Counted from the stretch's first letter, positions 16,638 through 25,843 are shown. The stretch: 64,000 nt of DNA from Fusibacter_A sp965140735 (GCA_965140735.1 OZ223306.1:3596001-3660000); one strand, 5' to 3'. Notes: generated by a model from the sequence alone, not told the origin. Numbers and translations: made by a program.

Positions 16638-17954
16638 ATGACACATAAATCTTATTTATCACTTGCAATTCCGCTTATCTTATCAACCGTAACGCAGCCC
16701 CTCTTAGGTGCAGTTGATACGGCAATCATAGGTCGACTGGATAATTCAGCATATATCGGTGGCGTAGCAATAGGGGCTGTTATTTTTAATACCATCTACT
16801 GGCTCTTTGGATTTTTAAGAGTAAGTACCTCTAGTTTTTCGGCTCAATCCTATGGCAGTCGGAAGGAATCCGATACATATTATGCCTATTTTAGACCCTT
16901 GATGATTGCTGGTAGTGTTGGCTTGTTCTTTGTTGTATTTCAGGGTCTTTTGGCTAAGTTAGCTATTTTAATCTATAACCCAGACTCAGAAGTAATTGAA
17001 TACGCAATGGCATATTTCAAAATTCTCATTTGGGGCGCACCTTGTGTGCTCATAGGGTATGTCAATATTGGTTGGTTGATGGGCAGAAAACATATCAAGG
17101 AGACGCTCTTTTTGCAAATCAGTGGGAATGTTATGAACATCGTACTGGACGCTGTATTCGTACTCTATTTTAAACTGGGCATTGCAGGTGTGGCTTATGC
17201 CACCTTGATTTCACAGTCTTATGCTTTCTTGATTGGAACTGGCATGATTTTTACGAAGATTGAGGTTTTAAAAATTAGAAATTATTTGAATGAACTCGTT
17301 GATGGTAATGCCATAAAGGATATGATGCGTGTCAATAGGGATCTTATGATCAGAACGACATGTTTGCTCATTATGACGAACCTGTTTATGACGAAAGGTT
17401 CTGAACTGGGTACGGATATTTTAGCAGCAAATGCCATATTATTTCAAGTTCAGTACATTATTTCCTATATTTTTGATGGCCTATCAAATGCCTCTAGTAT
17501 TTATACTGGAAAAAGTGTAGGTGAGCGCAATGAGGAAGTGTTCAATTCAGTCATATCTATTTCCAATTTTTACACGGTTGTTTTTTGCTTTTTATTATCA
17601 GGGATATCATTGGTTTTTCAAAATACCATTATTGGTTTGTTCACGAATATAGAGAGTGTCATCGTGTTATGCAAGACATATTTTATTTGGATTGCGATCT
17701 TTCCATATGTAGTGGGTGTTGGCATGGTGTATTATGGCATTTATACGGGAAGTACTTTTACAGGACCGGTGAGAGATTCGTTGATCATCGCACTTGGCGT
17801 ATTTGTACTTACTTATGTTCTTGTAATTCCAAAACTAGGGAATCATGGTTTATGGCTTGCTTTTATACTTTTTAGTCTCACAAGAAGTATTGTTTTAATG
17901 GCCTATAAAGGCAGGCTTATTCAGAAAACTTTTTTAGTAGAATGCGCAGGATAA
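16638..17954 (+). CDS. MATE-family efflux transporter
   Basis: A 438-residue multidrug and toxic compound extrusion (MATE) antiporter with about twelve membrane segments in two pseudo-symmetric halves. The opening segment SLAIPLILSTVTQPLLGAVDTAI matches the first helix of the DinF-like branch. MATE proteins export organic cations or small metabolites using Na+ or H+ gradients. It is the first gene after the B12 riboswitch and is followed by a complete peptide/nickel-type importer, so it may export a cobalt-binding compound that the importer takes back; this is a hypothesis. The ribosome site is TAGGAG. Confidence 0.88.
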   Translation: MTHKSYLSLAIPLILSTVTQPLLGAVDTAIIGRLDNSAYIGGVAIGAVIFNTIYWLFGFLRVSTSSFSAQSYGSRKESDTYYAYFRPLMIAGSVGLFFVVFQGLLAKLAILIYNPDSEVIEYAMAYFKILIWGAPCVLIGYVNIGWLMGRKHIKETLFLQISGNVMNIVLDAVFVLYFKLGIAGVAYATLISQSYAFLIGTGMIFTKIEVLKIRNYLNELVDGNAIKDMMRVNRDLMIRTTCLLIMTNLFMTKGSELGTDILAANAILFQVQYIISYIFDGLSNASSIYTGKSVGERNEEVFNSVISISNFYTVVFCFLLSGISLVFQNTIIGLFTNIESVIVLCKTYFIWIAIFPYVVGVGMVYYGIYTGSTFTGPVRDSLIIALGVFVLTYVLVIPKLGNHGLWLAFILFSLTRSIVLMAYKGRLIQKTFLVECAG

Positions 17955-17988
17955 CTTAATGAAATATAAGGGAGGGGAATAAGTTGAA

Positions 17989-18927
17989 ATGAAGCGATAT
18001 TTTATAGGCAGAAGTTTACAAATGCTGTTGGTTATGCTAACCGTTTCTTTTTTTACTTTCGGATTAGCACATTTGAGTCCTGGTGATCCTGCAGAGATGA
18101 TGCTTTTATCTCATGATATGATCCCATCGGCAGAATTGCTTGAGAAAACGAGAACAGAAATGGGATTAAACGATCCGTTTATAGTTCAATATTTTAATTG
18201 GCTAAAAGGGGTTATAAAAGGTGATTTTGGAGATTCGTATGCACTTAAGGTGCCTGTGATCACAATACTTTCCCAACGCATTGGAATGACACTTAAATTA
18301 GCACTGGGAGCGCTTTTATTCCTTGTGGTCACGTCTTTAAGTTTGGGGATAATATCGGCTGTTAAACAAAATAAAGTATGGGATTATCTCATACGAGGTC
18401 TTTCTTTTATGGCAATTTCAATGCCTTCATTTTGGTTAGGGCTCATATTGATCTACTTTTTCGTAGTCAAATTAAATTGGTTTAAGATCACGAATCAATA
18501 TGCATTTTCGAGTATTGTTTTACCAGCACTTACGCTTGCAATGCCTTTGATGGGCAAGTATATCCGTCAAATACGTGCAGCTGTCTTAGAAGAATACAAG
18601 AAAGACTATGTGATTGGGGCGCGTGCTAGAGGGATTAGAGAAAGTCGAATCATATGGGGACATGTACTTCCCAATGCTATGCTGGGTATAATGACGCTTC
18701 TTGGATTATCGGTTGCCTTTTTAATCGGAGGGACTGCAATTGTGGAAAATATATTTTCATGGCCAGGTCTTGGGACTATGGCACTTGATGCTATAACAAA
18801 CCGAGATTATCCGATTTTACAAGCATATGTCATCTTTATGGCTTTTATATATGTGAGTGTCAATTATATTGTGGATATTGTATCGCAAATGCTTTATCCC
18901 GTACTTAAGGAAGAGACGGGGTTATGA
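17989..18927 (+). CDS. Nik/Dpp-type ABC importer permease (DppB/NikB-like)
   Basis: A 312-residue permease with six membrane segments and the family N-terminal region MKRYFIGRSLQMLLV. The ATPase-contact loop is seen at YKKDYVIGARARGIRESRI. It belongs to the peptide, nickel and opine-metal importer class. It follows the MATE gene by 34 bases and overlaps the second permease by four bases (ATGA), so it belongs to the B12-riboswitch operon. Cobalt, a cobalt chelate or a corrinoid precursor is a likely substrate from this regulation, but dipeptide import cannot be excluded by sequence. Confidence 0.88.
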   Translation: MKRYFIGRSLQMLLVMLTVSFFTFGLAHLSPGDPAEMMLLSHDMIPSAELLEKTRTEMGLNDPFIVQYFNWLKGVIKGDFGDSYALKVPVITILSQRIGMTLKLALGALLFLVVTSLSLGIISAVKQNKVWDYLIRGLSFMAISMPSFWLGLILIYFFVVKLNWFKITNQYAFSSIVLPALTLAMPLMGKYIRQIRAAVLEEYKKDYVIGARARGIRESRIIWGHVLPNAMLGIMTLLGLSVAFLIGGTAIVENIFSWPGLGTMALDAITNRDYPILQAYVIFMAFIYVSVNYIVDIVSQMLYPVLKEETGL

Positions 18928-19790
18928 AAATGAAATCAAAATTTAGATTAAAATCAAAGTCAAAACTAAATTTAGAACGAGAAACAAAACATCATCGAAG
19001 GGTTTTCTTAGTGGCATTATGTATTGTTTTACTGGCAATCATAGCACCTGTATTTGCCCCTAATGACCCTTTAGAACCTAATTTTGCACATATTTTGGAG
19101 AAACCGAGTTCCACGTATCCTTTGGGAACTGATCAAGTGGGAAGATGTATTTTATCCCGAATTTTATATGGTGCAAAAGTATCTCTTGGTATGACTTTTT
19201 TTCTTTTAGGGTTAGTATTTATACTAGGGGTAACGATTGGGATCATATCAGCGCTTTCAGGCGGTTTTGTAGATATGATTTTGATGAGGCTGGTGGATAC
19301 AGTGTTATCTTTTCCAGACATTGTATTTGCAATTGCTGTGGTGGGCTTATTAGGACCAGGGATTGTCAATACAATATTAGCACTTGCAGTGATTTGGTGG
19401 ACTAAATATGCAAGGCTGACAAGAATGTTAGTGATGTCAGTGAAAAATACTGAGTATATACAAGCTGCAAAGATGGCAGGTGTTTGGGGCATTAATCTTA
19501 TTTTCAGATACATTTTACCCAATATCATATCGCCGTTAATCATTCAACTGGCGATGGATATTGGTGGGATGATGCTTGCACTTGCAGGGCTTTCTTTCTT
19601 GGGGCTTGGAGTTCAACCACCTACACCAGAGTGGGGCAGTATGCTAAACGAGGGTCGAGCATATATTCAGACGGCACCTTGGCTCTTGCTTTATCCGGGG
19701 CTTGCAATCTTCACTGTGGTGGGTATCTTTAACATTTTAGGCGATAGGATGAGAGATTTATTAGATCCTAAAAATATGCAATCAATTTAA
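18924..19790 (+). CDS. Nik/Dpp-type ABC importer permease (DppC/NikC-like)
   Basis: A 288-residue permease partner of the preceding gene. A basic cytoplasmic N-terminus (about 24 residues, rich in Lys and Arg) precedes the first membrane segment. LGTDQVGRCILSRILYGAKVSL is the conserved DppC-type segment, and the coupling loop is EYIQAAKMAGV. A GLSFLGLGVQPPTPEWG motif near the C-terminus is typical of the family. The start overlaps the stop of the first permease. It is unusually rich in basic residues at the N-terminus but otherwise normal in length. Confidence 0.9.
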   Translation: MKMKSKFRLKSKSKLNLERETKHHRRVFLVALCIVLLAIIAPVFAPNDPLEPNFAHILEKPSSTYPLGTDQVGRCILSRILYGAKVSLGMTFFLLGLVFILGVTIGIISALSGGFVDMILMRLVDTVLSFPDIVFAIAVVGLLGPGIVNTILALAVIWWTKYARLTRMLVMSVKNTEYIQAAKMAGVWGINLIFRYILPNIISPLIIQLAMDIGGMMLALAGLSFLGLGVQPPTPEWGSMLNEGRAYIQTAPWLLLYPGLAIFTVVGIFNILGDRMRDLLDPKNMQSI

Positions 19791-19800
19791 GGAGAATTTT

Positions 19801-21393
19801 ATGAAAAAGTGGATAGTGAGTTTGTTGATTTTAACAGTGAGTTTTATCTTTATGGCATGCGGAGCAGAACCTCAGGCAGCTGCAGCATCAAGTACTAAAG
19901 ACGCATCAAGTCCATCGGCAGAAGTATCAGAGTCGGATTCAGAAGGTAGCCCTAAAATTCTTAATATGGCAATCTTTTGGCTGGATTCAAATATTGAGCC
20001 AACAGAGGGCTGGAATGGATGGACTTTAACACGTTGTGGTATTGGTGAAAACTTGGTTCAAATAGATGAAAATTTGAACTTTAAATCCGTACTAGCGGAA
20101 TCGTATGAGCAAATTGATGACAAAACAACGGTATTTCAAATTCGTGAAAATGCGAAATTTCAAAACGGAAAGGTAGTGGATGCTGCTGCTTGTAAAGCTT
20201 CTATTGAAAGGGCATTAGAAATATCAGATAGAGATGATGTGAAGTTCGATGTAGACGTTATAGAAGCAGATGGTCAAACTTTGACGATTAAGACATTAAC
20301 ACCAGAGACAACGCTTATAAATAAACTAACAGATCCTGTTTTTATTATCGTAGATGTAGATGCAGCAAAGGATGATCATTTCAAATTTGCACCTGTTTGT
20401 ACAGGGGCATTTAAAGTTGTTAATTTTGATCCTGAAATGGGGATGACCCTTGAGAAAAATAGTTATCACTGGAGTGGCGATATCGCTGTAGATGTGGTGA
20501 ATGTTAAGTATATTCAAGATGGTACAACGAGAGCTATGGCACTTCAATCTGGCGAAATTGACCTTGCAACACAAATTCAAACGAAGGATTTAGGTTTGTT
20601 TGAAAATAATGAAAAATATGTGGTTTATAAAGGACCAAACTTGAGAGTTTTCATTTTAAGACTTAATATGGACAAACCTTATATGAGTCACAAGGCTTTT
20701 AGACAAGCCTTGAGTTATGGCATGGATAAAGCGACCTTTGCAACACAAATTGTAGGTGGTATTCCTGCAAAGGGACCATTTAATGACAGCTTACCTTTTG
20801 GATATGAGGGTGAAGATTACTACGTTTACAATCCAGAAAAAGCAAATGAACTGTTGGATTCAGAAGGATTTATAGATACAGATGGTGATGGTATAAGAGA
20901 ATGTGATGGTGAGAATATCGTGCTTAAATATGTCTCTAGAACCAATCATGGTATCGATGCAAATAATGTGGGCATCGCCATGCAATCACAGTATAAGGCT
21001 ATAGGGATTGACCTTGAAGTTATCCAAGTTGAAAACTACTCTGAGATGGCCAAGACAGGTGACTTCGATATGCTATGGGAGAGATGGACATCTGCACCTT
21101 CTGCGGACCCAGAATATTTTTTAACATCATGTTATAAATCGGATAGTGCAGGGAACTATGGCAATTACTCAAATGATGCTTTTGATGCACTCTGTAACAC
21201 ACTTGAAGATACAAAACCGAAAACAGAACGAGAAAATCTTGGTGTAAAAGGCTCTGAGATGTTAATTGAAGATGTGGCTTCTCTCTTTTTATACTATCAA
21301 GAAGGTAATGTGGTTACGCGTAAAAATGTCGGTGGCGTTTATAGATTTATTTCTGAAATCTACTATATTGATGATCGCATCACAGTGGAATAA
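19801..21393 (+). CDS. Family 5 solute-binding lipoprotein (NikA/CntA/DppA-like)
   Basis: A 530-residue extracellular binding protein. The lipobox FIFMAC gives lipidated Cys20, followed by an Ala/Ser-rich tether to about residue 50. The region WNGWTLTRCGIGENLVQ matches the NikA/CntA group more than typical oligopeptide binders, and the protein ends in the usual SBP_bac_5 fold. A DTDGDGIRE calcium-loop-like motif occurs near residue 360, as in many of this family. It lies between the permease and ATPase genes of the B12-riboswitch operon. Binding of a metal chelate is inferred from family and regulation. Confidence 0.88.
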   Translation: MKKWIVSLLILTVSFIFMACGAEPQAAAASSTKDASSPSAEVSESDSEGSPKILNMAIFWLDSNIEPTEGWNGWTLTRCGIGENLVQIDENLNFKSVLAESYEQIDDKTTVFQIRENAKFQNGKVVDAAACKASIERALEISDRDDVKFDVDVIEADGQTLTIKTLTPETTLINKLTDPVFIIVDVDAAKDDHFKFAPVCTGAFKVVNFDPEMGMTLEKNSYHWSGDIAVDVVNVKYIQDGTTRAMALQSGEIDLATQIQTKDLGLFENNEKYVVYKGPNLRVFILRLNMDKPYMSHKAFRQALSYGMDKATFATQIVGGIPAKGPFNDSLPFGYEGEDYYVYNPEKANELLDSEGFIDTDGDGIRECDGENIVLKYVSRTNHGIDANNVGIAMQSQYKAIGIDLEVIQVENYSEMAKTGDFDMLWERWTSAPSADPEYFLTSCYKSDSAGNYGNYSNDAFDALCNTLEDTKPKTERENLGVKGSEMLIEDVASLFLYYQEGNVVTRKNVGGVYRFISEIYYIDDRITVE

Positions 21394-21440
21394 GTTTAGC
21401 CAATCAAAAATTTGAAAGCGAATAGGATGGATATAAGCGT

Positions 21441-22229
21441 ATGGCAGATTTGCTTAAAATTAAAGGGCTTAAAGTTTCATATGGTCAGAAACTGGTTTTA
21501 AAGGGCATTGATTTTAATATAGGAGACAGAGAAATCATCAGTATCGTTGGGGAAAGTGGCAGCGGTAAAACAACACTTGCGAGGAGTATTATTAATTTGC
21601 TCCCTGATTATGCCAGTGCAGTTTCGCAAGAAAATATTTTTGATAAGCGGGACTTAAATCAACTGAGTCCAGAAGAATGGCGTAAAATGAGAGGCAATGA
21701 AATAGCATATATTTTTCAAAATCCCAGTTCATATCTCAATCCTATTATTAAAATCGGCAAGCAGTTTTTAGAAAGTATTAAAAGCCATCGAGATCTTACC
21801 AAAGCAGAAGCGACTCAGAAGGTCAAAGTTGTTCTAAAGAAGATGAATTTTAAAGATATAGATCAAATTATGAACTCGTATCCATATCAGCTCAGTGGTG
21901 GTATGAAGCAGAGAGTGGCTATTGCGATGGCACTTGTGATGGAACCGAAACTGATTATAGCAGATGAGCCCACTAGCGCGCTGGATGCCATGACTCAAGA
22001 TCAAATTGCAAATGAAATAATGACTTACCGCGATGATTTTGAGACAAGTTTTATCGTTGTAACGCATAATCTTGGATATGCAGCAACGATTTCAGATCGG
22101 ATCATGGTAATGAGATCAGGAGAGATTGTTGAGTTTGATACAAAAGCAAAAGTTATTTTGGCACCACAAGCGGCATATACAAGAGTGTTGCTAGAGGCGA
22201 TACCTGTTTTGAAAGGGCATAGTATATGA
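21441..22229 (+). CDS. Nik/Dpp-type ABC importer ATPase (DppD/NikD-like)
   Basis: A 262-residue ATPase. It has Walker A GESGSGKTT near residue 35, the Q-loop IFQNPSSYLNP, signature LSGGMKQRVAIAMAL, and Walker B LIIADEPTSALD. It is shorter than typical DppD (about 330 residues) because it lacks the C-terminal oligopeptide/dipeptide extension with the iron-sulfur cysteines; NikD proteins are similarly short. It overlaps the second ATPase gene by four bases. It works with that gene as the nucleotide-binding heterodimer of the importer. Confidence 0.9.
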   Translation: MADLLKIKGLKVSYGQKLVLKGIDFNIGDREIISIVGESGSGKTTLARSIINLLPDYASAVSQENIFDKRDLNQLSPEEWRKMRGNEIAYIFQNPSSYLNPIIKIGKQFLESIKSHRDLTKAEATQKVKVVLKKMNFKDIDQIMNSYPYQLSGGMKQRVAIAMALVMEPKLIIADEPTSALDAMTQDQIANEIMTYRDDFETSFIVVTHNLGYAATISDRIMVMRSGEIVEFDTKAKVILAPQAAYTRVLLEAIPVLKGHSI

Positions 22230-23029
22230 ATGAAAATTTGATTTTTGAAATGAGAGATATTCATAAGGCGTTTAGAGGACATACTGGTGAAAATGTATCT
22301 GCACTTGAAGCTGTGAACATAAAAGTTAATTCAGGTGAATGTGTTGGGATTGTTGGGGAGAGTGGCTCTGGAAAGAGCACTTTGGCGAAGCTTATCTTGC
22401 ACTTAATACCTGTGACAAGTGGACAGATTTTTTTTAAGGGCAAAGACATCACTCGTTTATCTAAAAAAGAGCTTAAAGCGTATTATCGATTAGTTCAAAT
22501 GGTATTTCAAGATCCGTTGAGTACTTTCAGCCCCAAGATGAAGATTGGGAGTTATCTTTTAGAACCCTTTCTTCACTATGAGCACATGAAGAGAAGTGAT
22601 GGACATAAAAAAGCAGTCGAATTGCTTAAAATGGTAGGACTTTGTGAGACCTACATCAACAAGTATCCCCATGAGCTCAGCGGTGGCGAACTCCAGAGAG
22701 TCGTTATGGCGAGAGCTATTGGCATCAATCCTGACTTGATCATATGTGATGAGGCCACATCTGCGCTTGATGTTTCATTACAAAAACAGACCATTGAACT
22801 TTTGAAAGATTTAAGGAAAAACAATCAATTTTCAGCACTTTTTATCACACATGATTTGGCACTTGCGGAACGTATCTGCGATCGAACTTATGTGATGTAT
22901 CAGGGTAGGATTGTGGAAACTTTAGTGGAAGATGATATTGTTGAAAGTGCAGAAAACCCCTATACAAGGAAACTATTAGATTCTGTATTCAATATGAAGA
23001 AGATTAAAGAAGTTTTGGAGGCCGTATGA
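22226..23029 (+). CDS. Nik/Dpp-type ABC importer ATPase (DppF/NikE-like)
   Basis: A 267-residue ATPase with Walker A GESGSGKST near residue 43, Q-loop MVFQDPLSTFSP, signature LSGGELQRVVMARAI and Walker B LIICDEATSALD. The Walker B has Ala in place of the usual Pro, a tolerated variant. It is NikE-like in length. It overlaps both the upstream ATPase and the downstream GNAT gene by four bases each, so all three are translationally coupled. Confidence 0.9.
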   Translation: MNENLIFEMRDIHKAFRGHTGENVSALEAVNIKVNSGECVGIVGESGSGKSTLAKLILHLIPVTSGQIFFKGKDITRLSKKELKAYYRLVQMVFQDPLSTFSPKMKIGSYLLEPFLHYEHMKRSDGHKKAVELLKMVGLCETYINKYPHELSGGELQRVVMARAIGINPDLIICDEATSALDVSLQKQTIELLKDLRKNNQFSALFITHDLALAERICDRTYVMYQGRIVETLVEDDIVESAENPYTRKLLDSVFNMKKIKEVLEAV

Positions 23030-23532
23030 CAGATCAAGTATATATAAGACCGTTAGATTTAGAGGATTTAGATAAAGCACAGACTTTTCTGTTTGGTATG
23101 GTAAAGCAGATGTTTGGTATGGACCGTCATCCTATATTTCATAAAGATATTATTGAGCTTGATGCCACTTACATTGAGAATAAAGATCATATTATTTTCG
23201 GTGCCTTTACTAAGGAAAATGTGTTGATTGGAACCATTGCCACGAAACATTTTGTAGATCGATTTGAGTCTATAAAAGGCATCTATGATGAAAGCAAAAC
23301 GGCTGAAATTGGCAGATGCTATTTAGATGCCACTTGGCGTAGAAAAGGGATTGGCTCAGAGCTTTTTCATAAAATGATCACCTTTTGCAGGGCATGTGGG
23401 TATGAACAACTTTATCTGCATACGCATCGATCGCTACCGGGTGGATTTGATTTCTGGCTTAAAATGGGCTTTGAGATCACTGTTGAAGATGATGATGCCT
23501 CAAAGACCATTCATATGCTCAAAAAGTTATAG
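23026..23532 (+). CDS. GNAT-family N-acetyltransferase, last gene of the B12-riboswitch operon
   Basis: A 168-residue acetyltransferase. The acetyl-CoA pyrophosphate loop is seen as ATWRRKGIGSELF (about residues 104-116), and the C-terminal beta-bulge region GFDFWLKMGFE fits the family. It starts within the stop of the NikE-like gene (ATGA), so it is part of the importer operon. An acetyltransferase in a B12-regulated transport operon is unusual and might modify the imported or exported ligand. A terminator follows. The substrate is unknown. Confidence 0.85.
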   Translation: MTDQVYIRPLDLEDLDKAQTFLFGMVKQMFGMDRHPIFHKDIIELDATYIENKDHIIFGAFTKENVLIGTIATKHFVDRFESIKGIYDESKTAEIGRCYLDATWRRKGIGSELFHKMITFCRACGYEQLYLHTHRSLPGGFDFWLKMGFEITVEDDDASKTIHMLKKL

Positions 23533-23584
23533 ATTTAAATTAAATGACAAACAATAATGAATATGCGAAATAAGAAAAAGTAGA

Positions 23585-23636
23585 AAGACTTTTATACTCA
23601 GAACTTATGAAAAGTTGGGTGTAGAAGTCTTTTTTG
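23585..23636 (+). terminator. Intrinsic terminator of the B12-riboswitch operon
   Basis: AAGACTT and neighbouring bases pair with the AAGTTGGGTGTAGAAGTCTT arm with small mismatches, and six T follow. It separates the importer operon from the AAA/RloB module. Confidence 0.7.
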
Positions 23637-23654
23637 TACAGTGTTTATCTTCAA

Positions 23655-23714
23655 TTGATACCATTGTCAAAGTTAAAGAGAAAAAATCTCTTTAATTTTG
23701 ACAATAGTATCGAA
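23655..23714. repeat. Large near-perfect inverted repeat upstream of the AAA/RloB module
   Basis: Two arms of about 27 bases (23655-23681 and 23687-23714) are complementary except for about two mismatches and one extra base, around five A. The right arm contains the -35 box of the module promoter. The inner part is the 18-base unit AAAGAGAAAAAATCTCTT, which recurs at 23733-23750 over the sequence just before the ribosome site. Confidence 0.75.
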
Positions 23715-23726
23715 AAAGACTAAAAT
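23698..23726 (+). promoter_or_regulatory. Promoter of the AAA/RloB module
   Basis: TTGACA (perfect) and TAAAAT are spaced by 17 bases. The promoter is flanked on both sides by copies of the 18-base palindromic unit, which suggests tight repression. Confidence 0.65.
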
Positions 23727-23732
23727 AGTGAT

Positions 23733-23750
23733 AAAGAGAAAAAATCTCTT
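23733..23750. promoter_or_regulatory. Second copy of the palindromic unit, probable operator
   Basis: AAAGAGAAAAAATCTCTT, identical over 18 bases to 23675-23692 and 58 bases downstream of it. It lies between the -10 box and the AAGGAGGG ribosome site, so it could act as a DNA operator or as an RNA hairpin near the ribosome site. Confidence 0.55.
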
Positions 23751-23765
23751 AAGGAGGGATACATC

Positions 23766-25136
23766 ATGCTTATAAGATTCAGTGCAGAAAACTTTAAATC
23801 CTTTAATGATAGGCAAGAACTGGTGATGATTCCAGCTAAAAAACTTAAAACCAACAAAGAGCATGTGATTCCTTTGAACAAGGTGTCTGTGCTTCGTAAT
23901 GCAACCATATATGGGGCTAACGCTTCGGGCAAAACCAATATGATTGATGCCATTCGATTTGCAAAGCATGTGATTACAAAGCAAATTCCATTGGAATCCA
24001 ACAAAATGTATTGCCGCGTTTTCTCTGAAAATCAAGAAAAAGAAAGTAAATTTGAATTTGAAATCTTCAAGGGTGGTAAATTTTATGCTTATGGGTTTAG
24101 CCTTTTAATGAGTGAGCAAACCATAAAATCAGAGTGGCTCTATGAACTTTTACCGGGAAAGAATACTCAGATAATGCTCTTTGAAAGGGAGACAGACAGT
24201 TATAGACTTGAACTTGGAGAAAGTCTGACACTTGATGAGATTGATAGCATGCGTTTTAAGACCTATAAGCTAGATTTTGAAGATAATAACACAGGCTTAT
24301 TTATACGGGAAATGAACCGAAATAAAAAGATGAATAAAGAATCAAAACTTATTTTTTTCAGAGATGTTTTTGAATGGTTTGAGGAAGATCTTGTAACGAT
24401 ATTCCCCGACCAACCTATTACAGATTTTGAATACTTCTATGGTGATGGTGGCAGCGATAAAATCAATGAAATCATTGAACTGTTTGATACAGGAATTTCA
24501 AAAGTTAAAATTGAAGAGATATCAGTCGCAGACTTAAAAAATAAAATACCTACTAAAATAGCCGAAGATATTTTACAATCCTTTAAAAACAAGCTTGAAG
24601 AATCCACAGATAATATGAAATCTATGATGTCTTTAAGAACGAATATGGCTTTTTATAATATAAAGGGCTCAAAGGGTGAAGAACCAATTATTACGACTAT
24701 CATGTTAGAACATGGGAATGCATTTAGTGACTTTGAATTCTCGGAAGAGTCTGATGGTACAAGAAGATTGTTTGACCTACTAGATATTTTGATTAGTAAT
24801 GAAAAGAATAAGATTTATGTGATAGATGAATTGGAGCGAAGCCTTCATCCAAAATTGACTTATAAGTTCTTGGAACTCTTTTTCGAGCATCTCAAAGAGA
24901 ATAACACGCAGCTTATTTTCACAACACATGAATCAACCATCATGGATCAGGAGCTATTAAGACGAGATGAAATCTGGTTTGTAGAGAGAAATAAGGATAA
25001 TATTTCACATCTATATTCGTTAGATCGGTTTAAAGAACGTTATGATAAAAAACTGAGCAAGGCGTATCTCGAAGGTAGATATGGTGCAGTGCCTGTACTG
25101 AAAAACTTTTCGGACAAAGTGGGTGAAGAAGAATGA
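23766..25136 (+). CDS. AAA_15-type ATPase (RloA-like), putative defence sensor
   Basis: A 456-residue ATPase of the SMC/OLD-like AAA_15 class. The N-terminal strand MLIRFSAENFKSF and Walker A GANASGKTN (near residue 53) are followed by a long helical middle, and the C-terminal part has Walker B KIYVIDELERSLHP and the H-loop FTTHEST. It is paired with an RloB gene that starts within its last codons (ATGA overlap). RloA/RloB pairs are found near restriction genes and in defence islands, and the related PARIS system couples an AAA_15 ATPase to a Toprim nuclease. An anti-phage role here is inference; no restriction genes are adjacent. Confidence 0.82.
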   Translation: MLIRFSAENFKSFNDRQELVMIPAKKLKTNKEHVIPLNKVSVLRNATIYGANASGKTNMIDAIRFAKHVITKQIPLESNKMYCRVFSENQEKESKFEFEIFKGGKFYAYGFSLLMSEQTIKSEWLYELLPGKNTQIMLFERETDSYRLELGESLTLDEIDSMRFKTYKLDFEDNNTGLFIREMNRNKKMNKESKLIFFRDVFEWFEEDLVTIFPDQPITDFEYFYGDGGSDKINEIIELFDTGISKVKIEEISVADLKNKIPTKIAEDILQSFKNKLEESTDNMKSMMSLRTNMAFYNIKGSKGEEPIITTIMLEHGNAFSDFEFSEESDGTRRLFDLLDILISNEKNKIYVIDELERSLHPKLTYKFLELFFEHLKENNTQLIFTTHESTIMDQELLRRDEIWFVERNKDNISHLYSLDRFKERYDKKLSKAYLEGRYGAVPVLKNFSDKVGEEE

Positions 25137-25843
25137 GCCCGCTGAGAGAATTCAGGTCACTTACGACTAGATTTGAAGAAGACGTTAAAATAGATCTATT
25201 AAGAAGATATTATTTGATATTTGAAGGTGCCAATACAGAGAGAAAATACTTTCAAGGTATTGATAACAACAGAAAAGAGCTTGGCATAAACAGTCAAATT
25301 GAGATAGTCATTCTTCACAAGGAAGGTGACATCAGTAGTTTCAGTCACCCTATAAAATTATTGGCGTTAATTGAAGATAAGAAAAAATCCTTAAAACGTG
25401 ATGGGAAATTCGATAAACGAATAGATCAGTTTGTAATTGTTTTCGATCGCGATAGCTATGAAAAGGCAGAGGGTTATATCGAGTTTGTTGAAAAAGCAAG
25501 TGTTGATAATATATTGGCTGTGACCAGTCCCTGCTTTGAACTGTGGTTGATATTGCATTATGAAGATGCTGTTGCAAAGTATATTCTGCCTAATAGAGAT
25601 CACCTTTTTGAAAACAAAAAAGTAAGTGTTTCACATACTTTTGCAAGTCGATTATTTTCTGAAATCTCAGGAACGAATCCTAAATCAGGAACGTTTTTTA
25701 ATAAACTGAAGAGAAGTGTTGACCTTGCTATTTCTCAAGAAAAAGAGTTAGAACAAGATATTTTGATAATGGCGACAGACCTTGGTTCAAATATTGGGAT
25801 TTTGATTGAGCAGATGAGAGAAGATCCAAGAGATGTTTTATAA
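25133..25843 (+). CDS. rloB: RloB-family Toprim-like effector
   Basis: A 236-residue RloB domain protein. The family features are IFEGANTERKYF with Glu31 and Glu36, and the acidic pair in VFDRDSYE (Asp105 and Asp107), which resemble the Toprim metal-binding residues of nucleases and OLD proteins, then CFELWLILHYED near residue 134. It overlaps the upstream ATPase gene by four bases, so the two are surely coexpressed. By analogy with AriB in PARIS it may be a nuclease released or activated when the ATPase senses phage; that activity is not demonstrated for RloB in general. No clear terminator follows. Confidence 0.82.
   Translation: MSPLREFRSLTTRFEEDVKIDLLRRYYLIFEGANTERKYFQGIDNNRKELGINSQIEIVILHKEGDISSFSHPIKLLALIEDKKKSLKRDGKFDKRIDQFVIVFDRDSYEKAEGYIEFVEKASVDNILAVTSPCFELWLILHYEDAVAKYILPNRDHLFENKKVSVSHTFASRLFSEISGTNPKSGTFFNKLKRSVDLAISQEKELEQDILIMATDLGSNIGILIEQMREDPRDVL

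Noticed and set aside
17585..17875. 96-codon frame inside the MATE gene in another frame
   Set aside because: Shadow of the MATE coding sequence, no ribosome site and unlikely composition.
23655..23714. Inverted repeat considered as the end of an insertion sequence or MITE
   Set aside because: There is no transposase, no target duplication and no second element end; its position over a promoter fits regulation better.
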